Shown one piece after another: positions 49,765 to 59,079 of a DNA stretch of 64,000 bases; positions within the stretch are counted from its first letter, which is position 1; each line of letters starts with the position of its first letter. A program made the translations under genes and the position numbers. The DNA comes from CAVYWD01 sp963772225 (lineage in GTDB: Bacteria; Myxococcota; Myxococcia; Myxococcales; UBA5297). The stretch is from positions 1,426,001 through 1,490,000 of the forward strand of contig CAVYWD010000002.1 of NCBI GenBank assembly GCA_963772225.1, written 5' to 3'. The notes under the pieces are model-generated. The model did no database searches. It worked only from the letters and a program-made list of their open reading frames with translations, and was not told the DNA's origin.

Positions 49765-50880
49765 ATGCCCACTCCAAGCTCCGCCCTGCCTCGACCGCGC
49801 AGAGTTTGGGCCTTGGCGCTCGTCTCTATTCTTAGCTTTCTCGTAGGTGTGCTGCTCATCGAGCGCGCGCTCGCGATGCGCCCGGTGTCGAGCCCGATGC
49901 CGAGGCCAACGGCGAGGGCGGCACCGCAGGCTGAACCCCGTCGCGATGCACTCCTGCCTGTTCAGCGCTCAGCCGTCGTGCCGGCTCGACCCGATGCGGG
50001 CACGCCTCAGGAAGCGCCGCCGCCGTCTCTGGGGCTTCTCGCCAGGACAACACTGACCGACGAGGAAGAACGCCTCCTGTTCGACGTGGGCGAAAGCTTC
50101 GTCACCGCTTGCATGCGAGCGCGAGGATTCCAATACATCGCGAATCACTACTCCATCGACGAAGAGCGCATTGCTCGGGAGAAATCGGTCCGTCGGAGTC
50201 CTTCGGACGTCGCGAGCGCGCGCACGCACGGCTTCGGCATTGCCGACTCCTTGCAGAACGTCGAGGCGCCGCCTCCCGATCCAAACCGAGAGGCCGTGGA
50301 GAAAATGTCCCCGGTCGAGCAAAAGGCATGGAACGAGGCATTCGCTGGGCACCCCGATGAGTCGACGGCCACCCCTGCGCAGTCTGGAATCGGAGTCTTG
50401 TACGGTTCCGGGGACATCACCGTCCAGTGGGACAGAGGCTCCTGTCTGGCGCAGTCGCGTCGAGACCTCTTCGGCGATGACATGAAGCACGGCCAGATGG
50501 TCATGACGCTCAATAACGTGCGGGCCGAAGCGATGGCGAACGCCGAGGCGGACCCTGGGTTCCGCGCGGGCATCGAGCGCTGGCGGGAGTGCATGGCCAA
50601 GAGAGGGCTGAACTACAGCGAGCCCGGCGCTGCCGTCGAGGAGCTCACGGAGGCGTTCCACAATGGCCAACTCGCGTTCGACGATCTTCGCAAGCGAGAG
50701 ATAGAGGTCGCCGCTGCCGACGCGACCTGCTACGGCGAGGCTGGGCTCGACTCACTCCTCCAGGGAGCGCTGGCGCGCGCCGAAGCGGAGGTCGAGAGGG
50801 CGAGCCGCGCCGACCTCGAGTCCGTCATCGCTCTCCAAGCCGAGGCCCTCGACCGGGCGCGCAGAAGCTTCCGCGAGTGA
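49765..50880 (+). CDS. membrane-anchored protein with repeated CMxxRG motif
   Basis: A 371-residue protein from ATG 49765 (CAGGAGAAAGG just upstream). A transmembrane anchor (about 13-35, VWALALVSILSFLVGVLLIE) and a Pro/Ala linker precede a helical exported part. Two copies of a short motif stand out: CMRARGFQY (Cys116) and CMAKRGLNY (Cys276), each in a helical segment ending a F/E-rich run. CMRxxG motifs are common in small exported actinobacterial proteins of unknown role. Base composition is milder than neighbours, like the gene before it, so both may have arrived together. Function unknown. Confidence 0.65.
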   Translation: MPTPSSALPRPRRVWALALVSILSFLVGVLLIERALAMRPVSSPMPRPTARAAPQAEPRRDALLPVQRSAVVPARPDAGTPQEAPPPSLGLLARTTLTDEEERLLFDVGESFVTACMRARGFQYIANHYSIDEERIAREKSVRRSPSDVASARTHGFGIADSLQNVEAPPPDPNREAVEKMSPVEQKAWNEAFAGHPDESTATPAQSGIGVLYGSGDITVQWDRGSCLAQSRRDLFGDDMKHGQMVMTLNNVRAEAMANAEADPGFRAGIERWRECMAKRGLNYSEPGAAVEELTEAFHNGQLAFDDLRKREIEVAAADATCYGEAGLDSLLQGALARAEAEVERASRADLESVIALQAEALDRARRSFRE

Positions 50881-50958
50881 CGACCTTCGTCGGCCCCGCA
50901 ACAGCTCGAAGAGCGGCCGTCGGCGTGAGTCACCCGGCCGCAAACTGCGGACGCAAAG

Positions 50959-52122
50959 CTACGACACCCGCTCCACCGCGGCGGCCGGCGCACAGGTCAG
51001 ACCCGAGGCGAGGGCGGCGAGCCCGCGCAGGTCCTCGATGGCGCCGCCCAGGTGCGGCGCGGCGACCGCCATCGCCCCCCGCGGCGCGTGGGCCCGCAGC
51101 CAGGCGAGGAGGCCTCGGTCGCGGTCGGCCCGCTCGCGCTCGCCCCGCGCGAGCTCGACCATCTTGAAGAGCGCGCTGCGGAGCGGGGCCGGCGCCTCCG
51201 CGGGCAGGGCGACCTCCTCGGGGGCGGTGAAGCCCTCTGCGCAGGCCCAGCTCCGGTTGAGCACGTAGCCCCGGAACGGGAGCCCCAGGCTCAGGATCTT
51301 GTCGCGCATGAACACCGCCTCGGAGAGCGCGGCCTGCTCGGGGCTGGTCACGATGAGGAAGGCCGCGTCGTCGCCGCTGAGCAGCGCCTTCACCCCGTCC
51401 GCGTGCAGGCGCATGGCCGAGAACATGCCCGAGAAGGCGTCGAGGAACTGCTGCAGCTCCTCGTAGAAGGACTGCCCGAAGACCCGCGAGAAGACATTGC
51501 TGATGAGCGCGGTCGCCTTGCCCCAGAAGCGCCCCTTGCGCCCGCGGTCCGGCAAGAAGAAGCCGAGGATGCGCTCGTCCAGAAAGCGGGCCAGGCGGCC
51601 GGGCGCCTCCAGGAACTCGAGCGCGTTCCGCGAGGGCGGCGTGTCCAGGACGATGAGGTCGTATACCTGGCGCGACGCGAGGTCGAAGAGCGCCTCCGCC
51701 GCGGTGTACTCCTGCATGCCGGCGACCATCTCCGAGAGGTGCCGGTAGATGCGGTTCTGCAAAATGTGCTCGGCGCGCTCGGGGCTGTTCGCGAGGCGCC
51801 GCACCATGCTCTCGAACACCACCTTGGGGTTGAGCATCCACGCGTGGAGCTCGCCCGCAGCGAGGCCTCCCGCGTCGGCCATGCGCTCGGCGCTCACCGG
51901 CGCCGGCCCGGCAGCCGCCTCGGGAATACCCATGGCCTCGGCGAGCCGCCGCGCGGGGTCGATGGTCAGGACGAGCACCTTGCGCCCCTCGCGCGCCGCC
52001 GCGAGGCCCAGTGCCGCCGCGGTGGTGGTCTTGCCCACCCCGCCCGCGCCGCAGCACACGATGACGCGCTTGTGGCGCACCAGCTCGGCAATGGGTCCAC
52101 AGGTCTCGCTCATGGCGCTCAA
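50959..52122 (-). CDS. ArsA/Get3-family ATPase
   Basis: A 387-residue P-loop ATPase of the ArsA/GET3 class. Motifs: deviant Walker A CCGAGGVGKTTT (residues 24-34), the A' segment LTIDPARRLAEAMG, and DLIVLDTPPSRNALEFLEAP, the switch-II form of bacterial ArsA-like proteins. The usual zinc or metalloid cysteines are not paired here, so arsenite transport is unlikely; these orphans may handle membrane proteins or gliding complexes in myxobacteria. Its start overlaps the stop of the next ATPase gene (ATGA), so they are coupled and may form a heterodimer. Confidence 0.85.
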   Translation of the reverse strand: MSAMSETCGPIAELVRHKRVIVCCGAGGVGKTTTAAALGLAAAREGRKVLVLTIDPARRLAEAMGIPEAAAGPAPVSAERMADAGGLAAGELHAWMLNPKVVFESMVRRLANSPERAEHILQNRIYRHLSEMVAGMQEYTAAEALFDLASRQVYDLIVLDTPPSRNALEFLEAPGRLARFLDERILGFFLPDRGRKGRFWGKATALISNVFSRVFGQSFYEELQQFLDAFSGMFSAMRLHADGVKALLSGDDAAFLIVTSPEQAALSEAVFMRDKILSLGLPFRGYVLNRSWACAEGFTAPEEVALPAEAPAPLRSALFKMVELARGERERADRDRGLLAWLRAHAPRGAMAVAAPHLGGAIEDLRGLAALASGLTCAPAAAVERVS

Positions 52123-53108
52123 GCCCCTGCCGCGGTGGGCTCGCCGGCGCCGCGCCAGGCCAGGGCCTCGGCCAGCGATTCGATGAGCTCGGGCCCCTGG
52201 CCGCTCCCCTCGGGGACCCGGTAGACGGGCAGCGTCGTCGCCCCGGCCAAGCGCTTCAGGGCCAGCCGCGCGCGGTCCATGCGAGAGACCGCCCTGGAGC
52301 CGAAGAGCGGCCCCTGCGCGGCGTTGAGCTTGTCGAGCTCGGCGCGCTCATCGGCGGTGAACGGGTCCAGCGGGACCCGGTTCACCGCGATGCCGGAGAG
52401 CGGGACCTTGTTCTTGGCGAGCCCCGCGCACAGCTCCAGCGACTCGGAGACCGGCAGCGTCTCCGGCAGGGTGACCACGAGCGTGGCGGTGTGTGCAGGG
52501 TCGGTGAGCAAGGCGAGCCCCTCCCGCACCGCCCGGCCGATGGGCCCGCCGGGGATGAACTGGAGCAAGACCTCGGGGAGCTGGGTGAGCGCGAGCGCGT
52601 GCCCGGTCGCGGGCAGGTCCACCACGCAGGTCTCGAACTCGGGCGCCCCGTCGCCGCGGCGGCGGCGCAGCAGGTCGAGCATGCGGTAGAGCACGCCCAT
52701 CTCCGAGAAGGCGGGCGCGGCGGTCAGGAACCGCCGCAGCGCCGAGGAGCGCATGGCCGCGTCGGCCAGGAAGCGGACCGGCAGCACGTCTTGGAGGAAG
52801 CGGTGGTGTCCGGAGGCGGGGGTGAGGCGCGCGCCGCGGATGCCCGGCGCCAGCTCGACCGGCTCGTCACCGCAGCGCTCGCCGCCGAAGGCTTGGGCGA
52901 TGGCAGACGGCGACTCGTCGTCGGCGGCCAGCTCGGCGATGAGCACCCGCCGGTCGCCGAAGGACGCCACCCGCGCCAGGGCGGCGGCGAGCGTGGTCTT
53001 GCCCACGCCGCCCTTGCCTGTCACGAGGATCGCCCGACGGGTCAGCAACGCGTGCACGTGAGGAGCCTTTCGCCGACCTCGCCAGCGAGCGCCCAAATCC
53101 TTCAACAT
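52119..53108 (-). CDS. ArsA/Get3-family ATPase, partner
   Basis: A 329-residue ATPase transcribed just before the previous one. It has VTGKGGVGKTTLAAALARVA (residues 29-48), VLIAELAADDESPS and FETCVVDLPATGHALALTQL, so Walker A and switch regions are present though the A' Asp-Pro is changed to AEL. GTG at about 53057 (VHALLTRRAILVTGKGG) is a good alternative start. The two overlapping ATPases are best read as one functional unit. Confidence 0.85.
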   Translation of the reverse strand: MLKDLGARWRGRRKAPHVHALLTRRAILVTGKGGVGKTTLAAALARVASFGDRRVLIAELAADDESPSAIAQAFGGERCGDEPVELAPGIRGARLTPASGHHRFLQDVLPVRFLADAAMRSSALRRFLTAAPAFSEMGVLYRMLDLLRRRRGDGAPEFETCVVDLPATGHALALTQLPEVLLQFIPGGPIGRAVREGLALLTDPAHTATLVVTLPETLPVSESLELCAGLAKNKVPLSGIAVNRVPLDPFTADERAELDKLNAAQGPLFGSRAVSRMDRARLALKRLAGATTLPVYRVPEGSGQGPELIESLAEALAWRGAGEPTAAGA

Positions 53109-53146
53109 TTTAGCGCGCCCGAGCGCGGCGCCGCGGCCCGCCCGGG

Positions 53147-53635
53147 TCAGCCCAGGGACGAGAGCAGCGCCCTGGCGCGCTCGCCTGTGGCCTCTCGAGC
53201 GGCGGCCTCCACGGCCGGCCGGGCCCGCTCGCCGATCTGCGCCAGGGCTCCCGCGGCGTCGTCCCCGCCGGGCGAGGGCTCGCGGAGGCGGCGGACGAGC
53301 GGCGGGACCAAGTCGTCAGGGTACTGGATCTCCACGCGGAGGTGGTCGCCGGCACGCGCGTCGCCGGGCCTGAGCGCCAGGGCGCGCATCCAGGCCACTA
53401 CCGCCTCGGCTCGAACCTCGGGGTCGAGGGCGTCGCGGCGGATCAGGTTCACGCCGAGCATGCTCCAGGCGTCGGCGCTCTCGGGCGCGGTGCGCAGGAG
53501 CTCCCGGCAAAGGGCCTCGCCTCGTTGAGAATCCCGGGCGTTGGTGGCCTCGTCGGCCTGGGTCAGGAGCGCGTTCACCTCGGGCGCGTTCTCATCCTTC
53601 TGTCTCTTGTCGCCGAACAGCCAGCCGAAGACCAT
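53147..53635 (-). CDS. short TPR-type protein
   Basis: A 162-residue cytosolic protein from ATG 53635 (MVFGWLFGDKRQKDENAPEV), with GAGGAG about 12 nt upstream; a longer frame is spurious. One to two TPR units are visible (ALCRELLRTAPESADAWSML, AVVAWMRALALRPGDARAGD). The C-terminus is a HEAT-like helical tail (LAQIGERARPAVEAAAREAT). It precedes the ArsA pair by 38 bp on the same strand and is probably in their operon as an adaptor. Role inferred. Confidence 0.65.
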   Translation of the reverse strand: MVFGWLFGDKRQKDENAPEVNALLTQADEATNARDSQRGEALCRELLRTAPESADAWSMLGVNLIRRDALDPEVRAEAVVAWMRALALRPGDARAGDHLRVEIQYPDDLVPPLVRRLREPSPGGDDAAGALAQIGERARPAVEAAAREATGERARALLSSLG

Positions 53636-53870
53636 TGTTCGTGAATTCTCCTCAAGAAGAGGCGTTTTCAACTCTGCGCCGTTCCGCTCTCGAGGCCGCC
53701 GGAGCCAGCCTCCGCTCGGATTCGGGGCTCCTGCCCCGCTCGGCCGGCGGTTCTTGAAATCGCCCAAAAGACCCGCCGCAGCTCGTCCAGCTTACCATGG
53801 GCCCCGCCGCTCGCGGGGGCTTCGAGCTTTCGATGGCCCCAACGCGCCTGCCCGACTAAGCTTGCGCCCC

Positions 53871-54704
53871 ATGATCCGAGCGCGCATCGGGGGACACGAA
53901 GTCGGCGACGGGAAGCCGCTCTTGCTCATCTGCGGCCCCGACGTCGTCGAGAGCGAAGCCATGACGCTCCGCGCCGCCGAGGCGGTGAAGGGCCTCGCGC
54001 AGAAGCACGGCGTGCCGCTCGTCTTCAAGTGCTCCTTCGACAAGGCCAACCGCACCTCGCTCAAGAGCTACCGCGGGCCCGGCCTGGCGGAGGGGCTCCG
54101 GGTCCTCGCGCGGGTGAAGCGGGAGCTGGGCCTGCCCATCCTCACCGACGTGCACGAGACGACCCAGGTGGCGCCCGCCGCCGAGGTCGCCGATGTCCTT
54201 CAGGTCCCCGCGTTCCTCTGCCGGCAGACCGACCTCCTGGTCGCCTGCGCCAAGAGCGGGCGCGCGGTGAACGTGAAGAAGGGCCAGTTCGTCGCGCCCC
54301 GGGACATGCGGCCGGCGCTCGCCAAGCTCCAAGAGAGCGGCGCGGCGGACGTGCTCCTCACTGAGCGCGGGGCGAGCTTCGGCTACAACAACCTCGTGGT
54401 GGACATGCGCTCGCTCTCCATCATGCGGGGGCTCGGGGCGCCGGTCTGCTTCGACGCCACGCACAGCGTGCAGCTTCCGAGCGCCGCGGGCGACTCGACC
54501 GGGGGCGAGCGGGCGTTCGTGAGGCCGCTGGCGCGCGCGGCGGTAGCGGCCGGCGTCGACGCCCTCTTCCTCGAGGTGCACGAGGACCCGGAGAAAGCCC
54601 TTTGCGACGGGCCCAACTCCTTGGACTTCGCCGATCTCGACCGCCTGCTCGCGGAGGTGACGGCCATTCGCCGCGCCTTGGGGGGCGAGCTCGCAGCGCG
54701 ATGA
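53871..54704 (+). CDS. kdsA: KdsA 3-deoxy-D-manno-octulosonate 8-phosphate synthase
   Basis: Cytosolic enzyme joining arabinose-5-phosphate and phosphoenolpyruvate to make Kdo-8-phosphate for LPS. The 277 residues are near the family norm. Visible motifs: ICGPDVVESE, FKCSFDKANRTS, PILTDVHE, VPAFLCRQTDLLVA, NVKKGQF, LLTERGASFGYNNLVVDMRS and FDATHSVQLPS. The Cys in FLCRQTD is not itself the metal ligand; the SFDKANR and DATHSVQ forms are canonical. It heads the envelope gene block, sharing a purpose with kdsC at 56669. Confidence 0.95.
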   Translation: MIRARIGGHEVGDGKPLLLICGPDVVESEAMTLRAAEAVKGLAQKHGVPLVFKCSFDKANRTSLKSYRGPGLAEGLRVLARVKRELGLPILTDVHETTQVAPAAEVADVLQVPAFLCRQTDLLVACAKSGRAVNVKKGQFVAPRDMRPALAKLQESGAADVLLTERGASFGYNNLVVDMRSLSIMRGLGAPVCFDATHSVQLPSAAGDSTGGERAFVRPLARAAVAAGVDALFLEVHEDPEKALCDGPNSLDFADLDRLLAEVTAIRRALGGELAAR

Positions 54705-54774
54705 TCGAGGATGCAACCGGGTTCAGGTTCGGAACCGCCTGTGCCAATGCAAGGCAGTCATGGAAGGGGGGCCT

Positions 54775-55446
54775 TTGGCCCGTCGTCTTCAAACTTTCCA
54801 CCCTCGCCCGACCCGAGCCGCGGCGGCGCTCCGCGCGGCTTTGCTCGCGCTCGCGCTCGCGCTGCCGGCCGCGTCGCTCGCCGCGCCCGTCGCGCCCTCC
54901 GGGGCGGACCCGGTGGGGCCGGCCCCCGCGCGCGGGGTGGACCTTTACGTCGCCCCGGGCGCCCCCGCCGCCGCCGTCGGCGGCGACCTCGGCCTCTCCG
55001 GCTTCGCCCTGGGCGGCGAGCTCGCCTGGCTCTGGCCCGGGGCGCTGCGGCCCGAGCTACACGCCCGCCGGCCCTTCGAGGTCGGCCGCGCCCTCTTCTC
55101 GCCGCGCCTCTCGGCCGGCTACTCCATCGCCGCCACCTCCTTCGGAGGGGCCCCGTCCGCGAGCACGCTCGAGGTCGGCGCGGGGTTCACCGCGGGCGTC
55201 CCACTCGGCCAGTTCACGCCCTTCGCCGACCTCGGGGTCCTGGGCCTGTCGGACCTGCGCTACCGGACGCACACGCGGCTCTTCGGCACGGGAGCCGCGG
55301 GAGCGCGCTTCCAGGCCGCGCCGCGCCTCGGCCTGGGCGGATGGGTGGGCACCCTGGCGAGCGTGGGCCGCTTCGCGCCCGCGGGCGGAGTCTGGGCGGC
55401 GATGCGATTCGGCGCCGAGGAGCTTCACGAGGAGAAATGGCGATGA
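54775..55446 (+). CDS. small outer-membrane beta-barrel-like protein
   Basis: A protein of about 223 residues. GGAAGGGGG ends 4 nt before TTG 54775, which is preferred over ATG 54760 (which would lie inside the ribosome-binding site). A signal peptide follows (LRAALLALALALPAASLAAP). The mature part alternates hydrophobic and polar residues in strands such as GLSGFALGGELAWLWP, PRLSAGYSIAATSF and LEVGAGFTAGVPLG, as in small beta-barrels. The last residues overlap the next gene's start. No enzyme motif. Confidence 0.6.
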   Translation: MARRLQTFHPRPTRAAAALRAALLALALALPAASLAAPVAPSGADPVGPAPARGVDLYVAPGAPAAAVGGDLGLSGFALGGELAWLWPGALRPELHARRPFEVGRALFSPRLSAGYSIAATSFGGAPSASTLEVGAGFTAGVPLGQFTPFADLGVLGLSDLRYRTHTRLFGTGAAGARFQAAPRLGLGGWVGTLASVGRFAPAGGVWAAMRFGAEELHEEKWR

Positions 55447-56642
55447 CGGAAGCAGCGCGCGATTCACTCCAAGCGTCGAAGACCCCCACCGCCGAGTGCG
55501 CCGATCGGCTGGCGGCGCTCCGAAAGACCCTGGCCGCCTCAAAGCTCGACGGCGCCGTGCTCGTGGCGGCGACCGACGTCTTCTACTTCTCGGGCACGCG
55601 GCAGAACGCGTCGCTCTTCGTCCCCCTCGCCGGCGAGCCGGAGCTCTGGGTCCGCAAGAGCCTCGCTCGGGCGCAGGACGAGAGCCCCCTCGCCCGCGCC
55701 CGAGCGCACCCGCCTTCGAAGGACCTGGCGGGGGCGGTGAGCGGGGCCAAGCGGCTCGGCTTCACCTTCGACGTCGCGCCGGTGGCGGTGCACCAGTTCT
55801 GGACCCGCGCGCTCCCGGGCGTGGAGCTCGTGGACGTCTCCGCGGCGCTGCGCGACCTGCGCAGCGTCAAGTCGCCGTGGGAGCTCGAGCGGATGCGCGA
55901 GACGGCTCGGCTCTTGGGCGGGGTCATCGCCCAGGTCCCGACGTTCCTGCGCGCCGGCATGCGCGAGGTGGACCTCGCCGCCGAGATCGAGCTGCGCATG
56001 CGCAAGGCCGGCAACGAAGGCAGCCCGCGGCTGCGCGGCTTCAATCAGGAGTTCTTCATGGGGCTCGCGCTGGGCGCGACCTCGTCCACCGCACCCAGCT
56101 ACTTCGACGGGCCGGTGACCGGGCGCGGGCTCTCGCCCGCCTCGCCCCTGGGCGCGTCGGTCGACCCCATCCCGGTCGACGCGCCGGTGCTCATCGACTA
56201 CACCGCCATGAAGAACGGCTACGTGACGGACATGAGCCGCATCGCCGTCTGCGGCGCGCTGCCTCGCGAGGTCGAGCGCGCGTTCGAGGTGGCCCTCGGC
56301 ATCCAGGCGGAGGTCGCCGCGGGCCTCGCTCCCGGCGCCATCCCCTCGAAGCTCTGGGCGCGGGCGAAGGAGCGGGCCGAGGCCGCCGGCCTGGGCGACC
56401 GGTTCATGGGCCCTCCCGGCGCGCAGGCGAAGTTCGTGGGCCACGGCGTCGGCCTCGAGCTGGACGAGCTCCCGGTGCTGGCGCCCGGCTTCGACGCGCC
56501 CCTGCGGCTCGGGCAGGTCGTGGCGGTGGAGCCCAAGTTCGTGTTGCCCCAAGGCGCCGTCGGCATCGAAAACACCTGGGCGGTGGGCGAGCGCGGCGGC
56601 GAGCGGATCACCGACCTTCCGGACTCCATCCTGCGGGCGTGA
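55443..56642 (+). CDS. M24 metallopeptidase, Xaa-Pro aminopeptidase type
   Basis: A 399-residue cytosolic peptidase that removes residues N-terminal to proline, or a dipeptidase (PepQ-like). ATG 55443 has GAGGAG 9 nt upstream. The N-terminal creatinase-like half has AATDVFYFSGTRQNASLFVP. The pita-bread half carries all five metal ligands: two Asp in LIDYTAMKNGYVTDMSR, His in FVGHGVGLELDELP, Glu in VVAVEPKFVLP and Glu in VGIENTWAV. It lies in the envelope block between the outer-membrane protein and kdsC, a placement without obvious metabolic reason. Confidence 0.88.
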   Translation: MTEAARDSLQASKTPTAECADRLAALRKTLAASKLDGAVLVAATDVFYFSGTRQNASLFVPLAGEPELWVRKSLARAQDESPLARARAHPPSKDLAGAVSGAKRLGFTFDVAPVAVHQFWTRALPGVELVDVSAALRDLRSVKSPWELERMRETARLLGGVIAQVPTFLRAGMREVDLAAEIELRMRKAGNEGSPRLRGFNQEFFMGLALGATSSTAPSYFDGPVTGRGLSPASPLGASVDPIPVDAPVLIDYTAMKNGYVTDMSRIAVCGALPREVERAFEVALGIQAEVAAGLAPGAIPSKLWARAKERAEAAGLGDRFMGPPGAQAKFVGHGVGLELDELPVLAPGFDAPLRLGQVVAVEPKFVLPQGAVGIENTWAVGERGGERITDLPDSILRA

Positions 56643-56668
56643 CTTTCGAAAGGCAGAGGAGAGGCCCC

Positions 56669-57238
56669 ATGCCCATCGCGCGCGACGAGTTGGAAAAGCG
56701 GGCCCGAGACGTGGACCTACTCGTGCTGGACGTCGACGGCGTCCTCACCGACGGCGGCCTCTGGTATGGCCCCGAGGGGGAGCAGTTCAAGCGCTTCGAC
56801 GTCAAGGACGGTCACGGCCTGGTCATGGCGCGCCTGTGCGGCCTCCACGCCGCCATCTTGACGGCGCGGCGCTCGAAGATCGTCGAGGCGCGGGCGCGCG
56901 AGCTCGGCCTCTCGCCAGTCTCGCAGGGGAACCGCGACAAGCGGGCGGGGCTCTTCAAGCTCCTGGAGGAGGCGAGCGTCCCGGCGACGAGGGCGGCGTA
57001 CATGGGCGACGACCTCAACGACCTCGCGCCCATGGAAGAGGTCCGCCTGGCGGCGTGTCCGGCCGACGCGTGCGCCGAGGCGCGGGCGCGGGCGCACTAC
57101 GTCGCAAAGGCCCCCGGCGGCCGCGGGGCCGTGCGCGAGGTGGTGGAGGTGCTCCTCAAGGCCCAGGGCAAGTGGGAGCACGCGCTCGACCTGATGCTGG
57201 GCAAGGCGCCGCTGCCGGGCCGGCCCGGGCCTGCGTAG
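56669..57238 (+). CDS. kdsC: KdsC-type Kdo-8-phosphate phosphatase
   Basis: A 189-residue HAD phosphatase that removes phosphate from Kdo-8-phosphate, the step after KdsA. It has the capless C0 form: LLVLDVDGVLTDGGLWYG (nucleophile Asp21, Asp23), FDVKDGHG, the TARRS turn and GDDLNDLAPM (Asp114/115). ATG 56669 follows GAGGAGAGG. In E. coli kdsC also lies just before lptC, so the order is conserved with a short unrelated insertion here. Confidence 0.93.
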   Translation: MPIARDELEKRARDVDLLVLDVDGVLTDGGLWYGPEGEQFKRFDVKDGHGLVMARLCGLHAAILTARRSKIVEARARELGLSPVSQGNRDKRAGLFKLLEEASVPATRAAYMGDDLNDLAPMEEVRLAACPADACAEARARAHYVAKAPGGRGAVREVVEVLLKAQGKWEHALDLMLGKAPLPGRPGPA

Positions 57239-57277
57239 ATCCTTTTCGCGCAGGGCCCGGAGCGGCTTTGGCGCTCG

Positions 57278-57778
57278 CTAGGCGGAGCGGGCGGAGGATT
57301 CGATGGCGCCGACGCGCGCGTCGACGGCGAGGAGAGCGGAGACATCCGCTTTCCCGTCGACCTTGGTCTCGACGCGAGCCAGTGAGACCTTCAAACCCTG
57401 CACGTCCGACTTGAGCACGGCGACGTCCGTCTTGAGCTCTCGGACGTCCACCTTGAGCACCACGACGTCGGAGCTGAGCTTCAAGATGGCATTGTCGACG
57501 CGCTCGAAGCGCTCGAGGAAAATCGCGCGTTCGCGCTTCATCTCGTCGCGAAGACCGAGGACGGCCTCGATGGTGGCACGATTCTGGGCGCGCATGTCCT
57601 CGACCACGACCGCGAACTGGCGAGCGGTCTCGAGGTGAGCCTGATTCTGGGCGCGGATTTCTTCCAGCACGGCGAAGAAGTCGCGGGGGCTCTGCGCCGT
57701 GACTGGAGTGCGGGCTGCTCGAGAAGTGGACCTGGGCTTGCGCTTCGCCGACGGGGTCTTCTTGGGCCGGGGAGCCAT
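57278..57778 (-). CDS. coiled-coil protein, unknown
   Basis: A 166-residue protein transcribed against the LPS block. Residues 1-30 are basic (PRPKKTPSAKRKPRSTSRAA), then a long helix (FFAVLEEIRAQNQAHLETAR) and a heptad-like repeat of valine and leucine (DVVVLKVDVRELKTDVAVLK), which resembles a tail-fibre-like or DUF-type coiled coil. No enzyme motif. The gene interrupts the otherwise plus-strand kdsC-lpxL-lpt order. Confidence 0.65.
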   Translation of the reverse strand: MAPRPKKTPSAKRKPRSTSRAARTPVTAQSPRDFFAVLEEIRAQNQAHLETARQFAVVVEDMRAQNRATIEAVLGLRDEMKRERAIFLERFERVDNAILKLSSDVVVLKVDVRELKTDVAVLKSDVQGLKVSLARVETKVDGKADVSALLAVDARVGAIESSARSA

Positions 57779-58009
57779 GGAAGATTCTTAGCGCGGCCAA
57801 TCGGCCGAGCACAAGGTCCGAGAACGGCCATCGTTGCCCTTCCGGGATCTTCGGCGGGCGCACTCTCGCGCTCTCGGTGCCTGCGCCGCCCGCAACCGCT
57901 CGGGCTCCGACGACGTCGGCCTGAAGCGGGTCAGCTCCATTCGCTTCAAGAAGACTCGGCATCGGCGGGCGAAATCCGCGAAGGCCCTCGTGCTAGCCTC
58001 CCCGATGCC

Positions 58010-58988
58010 ATGGAGCCGCGGCCCCTCAAGCGCCTCAAGCGCGCGGTGCGCTACCACCTCATTCGCGCCTTGTACTCGGCCCTGGGGCTCATCCCGCTGC
58101 GCCTCGCGCTCGCCCTGGGCGCCGCGCTGGGCCGGCTCGCCTTTCGCCTCGCCCGCTCCGAGCGAGCCAAGGCGCTGCGCTCGCTCGCCGTCGCTTACCC
58201 GGACCTCGCGCCCGAGGAGCGGCTGGCCATCGGCAGAAAGAGCTTCGAGCACCTGGGGCGCTCCGCCGGCGAGCTCTGTTGCCTCAAGCAGATTCGACCG
58301 CCGAATCGAGAGCTACGTCGAGGTCTCCGCCCAAGACCTCGCCCGCCTCGACGCCGCCTGCGCCGAGGGCAAGGGCGTGCTTTGGATTACCGGCCACGTG
58401 GGCAACTTCGAGCTCATGGCCCGCCGCATCGCTCTGGCGGGCTACCCGTCCTACGCCGTGGTCAAGCCCCCGAGCGACCCGCGCCTGGCCCAGCTCATCG
58501 AGCGGACCCGCGCCTCCGGCCAGCTCCACACCATCTGGCGCGGCAAGGGAACCGCGCTCCAGCAGATGCGCGAGGTCCTCGCCCGCCGCGAGATGGTCGG
58601 CGTCCTCATCGACCAGGACACGCGGACCCGCGGGCTCTTCGTCGACTTCTTCGGCCGGAAGGCCTGGACCCCGCGCGCCGGCGCCGACCTCGCCCTGGAG
58701 ACCGGGGCGCCCGTCCTCTACGCCGCCACTTTTCGCAGGCCGGAGGGCGGCCACCGCGTCGAGCTCACACGGCTCACGGCTCCCAAATCCAAGGACCCCG
58801 AGGCCGACGCGCTCGCCCTGCTCCAGGCGATGAGCTCGGCCATCGAGCGCTCCATCCGCGCGCTGCCGGAGGGTTGGGTCTGGGTCCATCAGCGCTGGAA
58901 GACACGCCCACCGGACGAGGTCGCACCCTCGGCCCCGCCGCCCGCCTCGCGCGCCTCGGGCGATGGGCGAGCTCTCCCGACGCGTTAG
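58010..58988 (+). pseudogene. LpxL/HtrB-type lipid A acyltransferase, one frameshift
   Basis: A lysophospholipid-acyltransferase protein of about 325 residues that would add a secondary acyl chain to lipid A. From ATG 58010: basic start KRLKRAVRYHLIRALYSALG and a membrane helix, then RLAIGRKSFEHLGRSAGELC. Near 58290 the family sequence moves to the other frame: FDRRIESYVEVSAQDLARLD and LWITGHVGNFELMARRIA, the HxxxxE catalytic motif. It continues WRGKGTALQQMREVLARREM to the end with VLIDQDTRTRGLFVDFFGRK. One base restores the gene. In an otherwise complete LPS block a true loss is less likely than an indel error. Confidence 0.75.
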
Positions 58989-59051
58989 CCCAAGAAAGGC
59001 AACCGGCATGCCATGGGCCCGCTTTACGGCGGCTCAGGCCGGTGGTATGTT

Positions 59052-59068
59052 TTGGCACGTCTTTTGTT
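59052..59068 (+). promoter_or_regulatory. sigma-54-like promoter element before lptC
   Basis: TTGGCACG, four bases, then TTGTT fits the -24/-12 pattern, except T for C at position -12. The surroundings are unusually AT-rich for this genome. A weakness: start of transcription would fall at about 59079, one base before the lptC ATG, so the mRNA would be leaderless. rpoN itself lies in this operon. Confidence 0.35.
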
Positions 59069-59079
59069 AGAATTTAAAA

